Origin: JBCBKU01 sp038521345
GTDB taxonomy: Bacteria > Pseudomonadota > Alphaproteobacteria > Rhodobacterales > Rhodobacteraceae
Reading direction: 5' to 3'
Length of the DNA stretch: 10,452 nt
NCBI GenBank assembly: GCA_038521345.1
Contig: JBCBKU010000039.1
Span: forward strand, 1 to 10,452
The notes beneath the pieces are model-generated. The model was not told the origin of the DNA and ran no database searches. It saw only the letters and a program-made list of their open reading frames with translations. How positions within the stretch are numbered: position 1 is the first letter of the stretch; each line of letters starts with the position of its first letter. Position numbers and translations under genes: made by a program. This document shows, piece by piece, positions 5,916 through 10,452 of this stretch.

Positions 5916-7154
5916 ATGCCTGAACTCATTCCGTCCTGGGTCGAGAGTGCCAACGTACCCATGGCAGAGTTTCCTCTTAACAACCTGCCTTACGGAGTCT
6001 TTTCGATCGAGGGCCGAGAGCCCGCTTGTGGTGTTGCGATTGGTGATCGCGTCCTTGATCTTGCCGGTCTCGAGGCGGCGGGCTGGACCGATTTCGGCGG
6101 ATCCCTTCAGACCGCCGCTTGGAACGCATTCATGGCTCTTGGGCGGCAGTCATGGGCCCGGCTTCGCAGGCAACTGACCGAGGCGTTGCACGCAGGATCC
6201 GTGCAAGAGGAGCCGCTTCGCGCCCACCTTGTCCCGCAGGCGGCGGCACGGTTGCACATGCCGTTTCAGGTGAGCGAATACACCGACTTTTACGCCAGCC
6301 GCCACCATGCCACGAATGTCGGCACCATGTTCCGGGGCCCCGAGAACGCGTTGCCTCCCAACTGGCTGCACATTCCAATCGGATATAATGGGCGGGCCTC
6401 CTCGGTCGTCGTGTCTGGGTCCCCGGTCAAGCGCCCGAAGGGACAACTCAAGGGGCCGGACGATACCCGCCCGCGCTTTGCGCCGTCGGAACGCTTCGAT
6501 ATCGAGCTTGAGCTGGGGGCCGTCGTCGGGCAGCCGTCTGCCGGTCCCATCGACATTGCTGAAGCCTTTAACAATATCTTTGGCTACGTACTCTTGAACG
6601 ACTGGTCGGCCCGCGACATCCAGGCTTGGGAGTACCAGCCGCTCGGACCGTTCCAGTCCAAGGCGACGGCGACCAGCATCAGTCCTTGGATCGTGACCGC
6701 CGCTGCGCTCGAGCCGTTCCGGGTGCCGACACCGGACCCGGAAATTCCGCTTCTACCTTATCTGACGTCGCCCGCCCCGATGCTCTATGACATCGCGCTC
6801 GAGGTCGGCCTGTCGCCGGCCAACGGACCCGAGACGATCCTGGCGCGGACGAACTACCGCGAGATGTACTATTCATCGGCCCAACAGCTGGCGCACCACA
6901 CCAGTTCCGGTTGTCCCATGCGGGTAGGGGATCTGCTGGGATCGGGCACGATCTCGGGTCCCGACGCATCGACGCGCGGCTCGCTTCTTGAGATCACTTG
7001 GGGCGGCCGGGACCCGGTGCCGTTGTCCGGCGGCGGTTCCCGCCGGTTCCTCGAGGATGGCGATACCGTAAACCTTCGCGGCTGGGCGGAGGGCGATAGT
7101 TACCGCATCGGTTTTGGCTCTTGTGTCGGGACCGTTCTGCCCGCCACGGACTGA
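5916..7154 (+). CDS. fahA: Fumarylacetoacetase
   Basis: This 412-residue enzyme cleaves 4-fumarylacetoacetate to fumarate and acetoacetate, the last step of tyrosine/homogentisate breakdown, in the cytosol. The N-terminal SH3-like domain is followed by the catalytic domain. By analogy to the mouse enzyme, the metal ligands are Asp124 (YTDFY), Glu197 and Glu199 (DIELELG) and Asp229 (NDWSARDI). The catalytic histidine is His131 in ASRHHATNVG, and Lys249 sits in GPFQSKATATSISPW. The segment GSGTISGP and a later glutamate in LLEITW also fit. Length is normal and nothing is broken. The start is supported by an excellent Shine-Dalgarno sequence and by the family-like opening SWVESANVP..FPLNNLPYGVFS. 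No homogentisate dioxygenase, maleylacetoacetate isomerase or regulator adjoins it here, so the rest of the pathway must lie elsewhere or the enzyme serves another diketo-acid route. Confidence 0.95.
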   Translation: MPELIPSWVESANVPMAEFPLNNLPYGVFSIEGREPACGVAIGDRVLDLAGLEAAGWTDFGGSLQTAAWNAFMALGRQSWARLRRQLTEALHAGSVQEEPLRAHLVPQAAARLHMPFQVSEYTDFYASRHHATNVGTMFRGPENALPPNWLHIPIGYNGRASSVVVSGSPVKRPKGQLKGPDDTRPRFAPSERFDIELELGAVVGQPSAGPIDIAEAFNNIFGYVLLNDWSARDIQAWEYQPLGPFQSKATATSISPWIVTAAALEPFRVPTPDPEIPLLPYLTSPAPMLYDIALEVGLSPANGPETILARTNYREMYYSSAQQLAHHTSSGCPMRVGDLLGSGTISGPDASTRGSLLEITWGGRDPVPLSGGGSRRFLEDGDTVNLRGWAEGDSYRIGFGSCVGTVLPATD

Positions 7155-7181
7155 GACAGGCAGCGGCGCCGTCCGCCTCAG
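7151..7181. terminator. Possible shared hairpin between converging genes
   Basis: CTGAG at 7151-7155 pairs with CTCAG at 7177-7181, and inside it GCGG (7163-7166) pairs with CCGC (7173-7176), leaving a 7-base bulge on one side. The structure spans both stop codons of the convergent genes, which are only 23 bases apart. There is no T-run in either direction, so termination is uncertain. Confidence 0.25.
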
Positions 7182-7951
7182 AACTTGCCCGAGTTTCCCC
7201 AGCTCTCACGGGGACCAATCGCTTCCTCGTTGCACCAATGTTCGGCGATCAGGCCGGCCGAGATCCGGTAAACATCGAAGACGGCGTAGTCTTTCCCAAG
7301 TGCATGCCGTTTTCCATAGGTCATGACAAAGTCGCCCTGACCGATCAGCTGGAACATCATCTCGTAGCTGCCGGCGGCGTCGGATCCGAGCCAATCGGCA
7401 AGGCCGGACAGACCGGCGCCGATCTCTGGGGTACGCTGGACAAGATCCTGCGCCACGAACTGTCCAAGCCGCGCCAGATTCCCTTCCTGACGGACCTGCT
7501 TGGTGTACTCAAGGACCATTGCCTTGCTGGCCGCAGCATCAGCGGACAGATCCACGTCGGTGGTTCCTCGGACCATGTCTTCGCCCGATGTGGTCTCGGG
7601 AACATAGGGCGCGATTGTGTCCCAATGTTCTAGGATCAGCCCGTCGGCATCCGTGTAAAACAGGTCCATGGTCACCCACCGCGCTTCTCCGTCGTTCAGC
7701 GATTGATAGGCATTACAGAAAACCCATGGGCCATCTTCAAAGATCCGTACGATTTCGATCTCACGCTTCGGATTGCGTTCGACGAAGGGTTCGAAGAAGG
7801 CAAGAAAGCCTTCGGCCCCGTCGCCGACACCCGTGGAATGCTGGGTATAGCGATGACCGGTGTATTTCTGGACGGCTTCGCGGGCCTGACCGCCGGCGAT
7901 CCCTTCCAGATAGATGCGGCGTACGTTGTCCAATCCCTGTCCCATATGCAT
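7178..7951 (-). CDS. Two-domain SnoaL/NTF2-like protein, cytosolic
   Basis: The 257-residue product consists of two NTF2/SnoaL-like domains, a fold used by polyketide cyclases, ketosteroid isomerases and small epoxide hydrolases. Domain 1 (about 1-120) has YTQH at 35-38 and ends in LILEHWD (106-111). Domain 2 (about 140-257) ends in LIAEHW (234-239), but in place of the Q-H motif it has LVQRTP (170-175), so the histidine is replaced by arginine. The interdomain stretch (TTDVDL..A..KAMVLEY) and the C-terminal GKF match the 282-residue protein at the other end of the cluster, so these are paralogues. No signal peptide is present. The start may be Met1, with AAAAGGA 4 bases upstream, or Met3, with better spacing of 10 bases. 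It is the last gene of the minus-strand cluster, separated from the MBL gene by 73 bases and a strong hairpin. The substrate is unknown. Confidence 0.82.
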   Translation of the reverse strand: MHMGQGLDNVRRIYLEGIAGGQAREAVQKYTGHRYTQHSTGVGDGAEGFLAFFEPFVERNPKREIEIVRIFEDGPWVFCNAYQSLNDGEARWVTMDLFYTDADGLILEHWDTIAPYVPETTSGEDMVRGTTDVDLSADAAASKAMVLEYTKQVRQEGNLARLGQFVAQDLVQRTPEIGAGLSGLADWLGSDAAGSYEMMFQLIGQGDFVMTYGKRHALGKDYAVFDVYRISAGLIAEHWCNEEAIGPRESWGNSGKF

Positions 7952-7987
7952 ACGGTCCTTTTGGCAGTTTCGTCGGGAACTATCGAA

Positions 7988-8012
7988 CTGGGCCGGCTGG
8001 TGGCCGGCCCAG
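7988..8012 (-). terminator. Perfect 10-bp GC hairpin between two cluster genes
   Basis: CTGGGCCGGC (7988-7997) and GCCGGCCCAG (8003-8012) are exact reverse complements around a 5-base loop. On the minus strand the hairpin lies 12 bases after the MBL stop and about 36 bases before the next start. Only TT follows it, so it is either an imperfect terminator or a stabiliser of the upstream mRNA that would lower expression of the last gene. Confidence 0.55.
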
Positions 8013-8024
8013 AGAGTTGCTTGG

Positions 8025-8906
8025 TTACTTGTCCCAGTAGGGTTCGATCAGACCGAGAAGGAATTCGCCGCCATACCCGGGGAACGCCTCCTTCATGGCG
8101 GACATCACGGCGTCCGGAGTTTCACCGGCATCCCAAGCTGCGTCGAAGACCTTGAGATAGGCAATGGCGGTGTCGAGTTCGCCCCTGGTGGTCGGGAGGC
8201 CATGACCAACAAGAAGCGTGTCGAATGCAGGATCGTCGCGCAGCGTCTCCAGTGTCGCAATCCAGTTCTTCCGATCTACTCCGGGGGCAAAATACACGCC
8301 GTTGTAGACCAGATCCTGCACAACCGCGACTTGCTGTTCGGGCAGAACGGCGACGATGGTTTTCGGTGCTTCAGCATTGTCGTAGGCCCGGAACTCGACG
8401 CTGACGCCGCCGATCTCGGTTGTGCCGAGGGCAAGGTCCGCCCCGTTCAGAAGCGAGGTCGGTTCGGGAAACTCGCCTCCAGTTGCTTCGGCGCGCAGCC
8501 CGTCGCGGATCTCGGGCAAGGTGACGAATTCCACACCCTCGAACATCGCCACGCCGCCCCAATGGTCCGGGTGCTCGTGGCTGACATAGGCGGTATGGAC
8601 GGGTTTGCCGGTTGATGCCACCAAGGCTGCGACCTCGGCTGCCGTCGGCGGCAGCATCGTCGCGTCAGCGAGAAGCAGTTGATCGCCCAGTTCGATCACA
8701 TGCGATGTGACGTTCACGGCCTGGGCGGGCGAGACATAGGTGTGAAATGTGACGCCTGCCTTTGCGAAGGACATAACAGTGCCGGCCGGCAATGCGCCCT
8801 GCGCGCGCACCGGGGTCGGGGCGATGCTGCCGCGGATCAAGGCGACGGCACCGGCGGACAGAGCGACACCTTTCATCAGATCACGGCGGTTCAGTGTCTG
8901 TGTCAT
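8025..8906 (-). CDS. Tat-exported metallo-beta-lactamase-fold hydrolase
   Basis: The 293-residue product begins with a Tat-type signal: N-R-R-D-L-M-K (residues 6-12), a hydrophobic stretch, and a likely cleavage after VRA (35). The mature part is a metallo-beta-lactamase fold with the zinc motif H-E-H-P-D-H-W-G-G at residues 110-118, the bridging-type Asp198 in VVQDLVYNG, and His235 in LLVGHG. The usual third-motif histidine appears to be missing: the equivalent segment reads AYDNAEAPKT, so Glu179 or Asp176 may take its place. The start at 8906 is chosen because it places the twin arginines next to the N-terminus; a longer open frame would reach into the upstream gene. MBL-fold enzymes hydrolyse thioesters, lactones, phosphoesters and lactams; the specific substrate is not evident. 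It sits between two NTF2-like genes, and export in folded form fits a metalloenzyme working in the periplasm. Confidence 0.88.
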   Translation of the reverse strand: MTQTLNRRDLMKGVALSAGAVALIRGSIAPTPVRAQGALPAGTVMSFAKAGVTFHTYVSPAQAVNVTSHVIELGDQLLLADATMLPPTAAEVAALVASTGKPVHTAYVSHEHPDHWGGVAMFEGVEFVTLPEIRDGLRAEATGGEFPEPTSLLNGADLALGTTEIGGVSVEFRAYDNAEAPKTIVAVLPEQQVAVVQDLVYNGVYFAPGVDRKNWIATLETLRDDPAFDTLLVGHGLPTTRGELDTAIAYLKVFDAAWDAGETPDAVMSAMKEAFPGYGGEFLLGLIEPYWDK

Positions 8907-8942
8907 TGGAGTTCTCTCTTCTTTCATCGGGTGAATTGGTGC

Positions 8943-8960
8943 GACGCAGACCGATGCGTC
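8943..8960 (-). other. Small hairpin between the 164-residue NTF2-like gene and the MBL gene
   Basis: GACGCA at 8943-8948 and TGCGTC at 8955-8960 are perfect inverted repeats with a 6-base loop. It lies 13 bases after the upstream stop on the minus strand, with no T-run following. It may stabilise a processed mRNA end between the two genes. Confidence 0.35.
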
Positions 8961-8973
8961 CGCGCCACGAAGA

Positions 8974-9468
8974 TCAGCGACCGTGGAAGGCCTGACTGAC
9001 TGCGAAACTGTCTTCGAACCAATGCCAAAGCACGACTTGGCCAGCGCGAACCTTCGCACGCAGCGCGAAGGTGAATTCACCGATTTCCTGGCCCGATTGG
9101 GTGGTGACGCCGTTCATTCGGCCGAACACGGCCACCGTATCGCCCGAGGCAAAGGCATCGGTGTTTTCCCAAAGCGTCGTCTGAAGATTCGACGAAAAGA
9201 CCCCAAGAAACGCGAAGATGGCCTCTTTTCCAACGGTTTCGCCGATCCAGGGCAGGGTGGTATCGCCTTCGTTGTGCCAAACCATATCGTCGGCCATCAG
9301 CGCCGACATCTGTTCCATGTCGCCACTGCCCATAGCGCCCATGAAGGCCATGACGGTGTCGAAAGAGGCTTGGCTTGTCGTGTCCATTGTCTGAGCTCCA
9401 AGTTTCGTTGCAAGCGCCAACGCCAAGGAGGCGTAAAGCGAGGTGGTCAGTACGGTTCTGCGGTGCAT
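8974..9468 (-). CDS. Exported single-domain SnoaL/NTF2-like protein
   Basis: This 164-residue protein starts with MHRRTVL and a hydrophobic segment (about residues 5-20) with a likely cleavage after LGA (25). The early arginine pair could hint at Tat export, but the motif is weaker than in the neighbouring MBL protein. The rest is one NTF2/SnoaL-like domain: a helical start, MVWHNEGDTTLPWIG (62-76) with Trp64 and His65 in the pocket-facing position typical of such proteins, GKEAIFAFL, and a terminal beta strand VVLWHWFEDS. The family includes ketosteroid isomerase-like and limonene-epoxide-hydrolase-like enzymes, so it may act on a small hydrophobic or carbonyl compound. A good Shine-Dalgarno sequence (AGGAGA, 7 bases before ATG) precedes it. 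The gene lies 44 bases after the 282-residue gene, implying one transcript. Confidence 0.8.
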   Translation of the reverse strand: MHRRTVLTTSLYASLALALATKLGAQTMDTTSQASFDTVMAFMGAMGSGDMEQMSALMADDMVWHNEGDTTLPWIGETVGKEAIFAFLGVFSSNLQTTLWENTDAFASGDTVAVFGRMNGVTTQSGQEIGEFTFALRAKVRAGQVVLWHWFEDSFAVSQAFHGR

Positions 9469-9512
9469 TGCGGTCTCCTGGTCGATCCCGGCATTCGGAG
9501 GCGGGGCGGTGT

Positions 9513-10361
9513 TCAGAACTTGCCGGCTTCGTTGTGCGGTGCGTCGGGACCCGGCATCGGCGCAATGACGTCCCAGTGTTCGACGATCAGACCGTCTTCG
9601 AGGCGGAACAGGTCGTAGAAGGCCATGGCATCCGCGCCGAGCGTACCTTCCGACATGGTCAGGACGAAGTTTCCTTCTCCGATGACCTTGTGGACCTTCG
9701 TATAGTCCATCGAGATGCCCTGTTCGGCCATCTGGGCCATGAACGCGCCGAAGCCTTCTAGACCGTCGGCCACCATCGGATTGTGCTGAATGTAGGTGAC
9801 GGGGCTGATGTAGTCGGTAATGTTCACCTCCTCGTGGTCGATCAGCGACTTGGTGATGAACTCAAGAACTTTCGCCTTGTTTGCCTCGGTCTTGTCGAGG
9901 TCCACGATTTCGGTCGCGCCGTCGATCTGGCTGCGGCCCGAGGGGTTCAGCGGCGCTTCGTCGATCAGATTGTCCCAATGTTCGACGATCTTCCCGTCTT
10001 CAACTCGGAAGACGTCGAAGGAAATCATCGGATTGGGACCAAAACCGTCATATCGCCCATGGAAAGCCACCAGATCGCCGTCCGCGATCACCCGGACGAA
10101 ATCGGATTCGAACGTGCCCCCATCGGCCAGTTGCGCAATCAGACCCTTCAGCCCATCGACGCCGTTCGGAACCATTGGATTGTGCTGAATGTATTCCGGA
10201 CCGAAATACGTATCGACCGCGTCTGCGTTGAGCTTTCCAAGTGTCTCGGTCAGGGCCTCGATGGCGAGGGCTTTTACGTCGGCGTGGCCGTCGGCAAGGG
10301 TGGTGGTTGCGAGCGGCGCGATTGCAAGCGCGGTCCCGGCGATCAATGCGGTCAATTTCAT
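9513..10361 (-). CDS. Exported tandem-domain SnoaL/NTF2-like protein
   Basis: The 282-residue product has a clear Sec-type signal peptide (residues 1-23, MKLTALIAGTALAIAP..TLA) and two NTF2/SnoaL-like domains in tandem. Each has the same signature: YIQHNPMV at 57-64 and 190-197, and IVEHWD at 125-130 and 259-264, a period of about 133 residues. This shows an internal duplication. The linker (IVDLDKTEANKAKVLEF) and the end AGKF are shared in pattern with the 257-residue protein. The repeated His and Trp-Asp positions are the likely active-site features, by analogy with SnoaL-like cyclases, but no substrate can be named. AGGAGA lies 8 bases before the ATG. It is the first gene of the minus-strand cluster and is probably periplasmic. 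Confidence 0.85.
   Translation of the reverse strand: MKLTALIAGTALAIAPLATTTLADGHADVKALAIEALTETLGKLNADAVDTYFGPEYIQHNPMVPNGVDGLKGLIAQLADGGTFESDFVRVIADGDLVAFHGRYDGFGPNPMISFDVFRVEDGKIVEHWDNLIDEAPLNPSGRSQIDGATEIVDLDKTEANKAKVLEFITKSLIDHEEVNITDYISPVTYIQHNPMVADGLEGFGAFMAQMAEQGISMDYTKVHKVIGEGNFVLTMSEGTLGADAMAFYDLFRLEDGLIVEHWDVIAPMPGPDAPHNEAGKF
9778..10193 (-). repeat. Internal duplication inside the 282-residue gene
   Basis: The 17-mer GGATTGTGCTGAATGTA occurs at 9778-9794 and again at 10177-10193, exactly 399 bases (133 codons) apart and in the same frame; it encodes the YIQHNP core of each domain. A second shared segment, TCCCA.TGTTCGACGATC, occurs at 9571 and 9973. Most of the rest has diverged. 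Confidence 0.75.
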
Positions 10362-10408
10362 GGCGGTGTCTCCTGGATCGGGTGGACGAGGTGTCGTGAG
10401 CGGAAGGT

Positions 10409-10442
10409 ATTGACGCCCGAGAGTCGCAAAAAGTAAGTCAAT
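10409..10442 (-). promoter_or_regulatory. Possible promoter/operator of the minus-strand cluster
   Basis: On the minus strand TTGACT (10441-10436) is a good -35 box, but no matching -10 box is found at 16-18 bases. The inverted pair ATTGAC (10409-10414) and GTCAAT (10437-10442) is separated by 22 bases and could be a regulator site. It lies about 50 to 80 bases upstream of the first ATG. Confidence 0.25.
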
Positions 10443-10452
10443 CTGGACGGTA

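Noticed and set aside
8907..9080. Upstream extension of the MBL gene start to 9080
   Set aside because: It would overlap the 3' end of the preceding gene and would bury the Tat signal about 60 residues inside the protein; the start at 8906 puts the twin arginines near the N-terminus.
8983..10436. Two + strand open frames opposite the NTF2-like genes (8983-9618 and 9783-10436)
   Set aside because: Both mirror well-supported minus-strand genes with signal peptides and family motifs; neither has a ribosome binding site or recognisable motif.

Overview
The window looks like chromosomal DNA of a GC-rich alphaproteobacterium of the Rhodobacterales/Roseobacter type. The main reason is the left third. 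It carries a UPF0262 protein, a low-molecular-weight protein tyrosine phosphatase family protein, infA, a Maf nucleotide pyrophosphatase, a short RNase E/G-like protein, yacG and tRNA-Phe(GAA), all on the + strand and in an order I associate with that group. Genes there are packed tightly: a 1-base gap between the first two, and ATGA overlaps for maf/RNase G-E and RNase G-E/yacG.

Layout. Bases 1-118 hold no confident gene. Bases 119-3330 (+) are the housekeeping block, ending in a tRNA-Phe gene with an encoded CCA and its own good-looking promoter. Bases 3409-5634 (-) encode a large 741-residue MscS-type mechanosensitive channel. A 281-base divergent intergenic region follows, then a full-length fumarylacetoacetase on the + strand (5916-7154) with an excellent ribosome binding site. 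It converges on a four-gene minus-strand cluster at 7178-10361.

The minus-strand cluster is the most unusual part. In transcription order it encodes: (1) a secreted 282-residue protein made of two tandem SnoaL/NTF2-like domains; (2) a secreted 164-residue single-domain SnoaL/NTF2-like protein; (3) a Tat-exported metallo-beta-lactamase-fold hydrolase; (4) a 257-residue two-domain SnoaL/NTF2-like protein with no signal peptide. Proteins 1 and 4 are related to each other across the whole length. Three of the four products are predicted to leave the cytoplasm, so the cluster looks like a periplasmic enzyme set acting on a small organic molecule that I cannot identify. The fumarylacetoacetase next door hints at ring or keto-acid catabolism, but no other tyrosine/homogentisate gene is present.

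Non-coding structure includes a set of three alternating complementary 7-mers just before infA, an 8-bp hairpin in the tRNA-Phe leader, a perfect 10-bp hairpin between the MBL gene and the last NTF2-like gene, and an inverted ATTGAC/GTCAAT pair upstream of the minus-strand cluster. I saw no insertion sequence, integrase, CRISPR array or phage gene.
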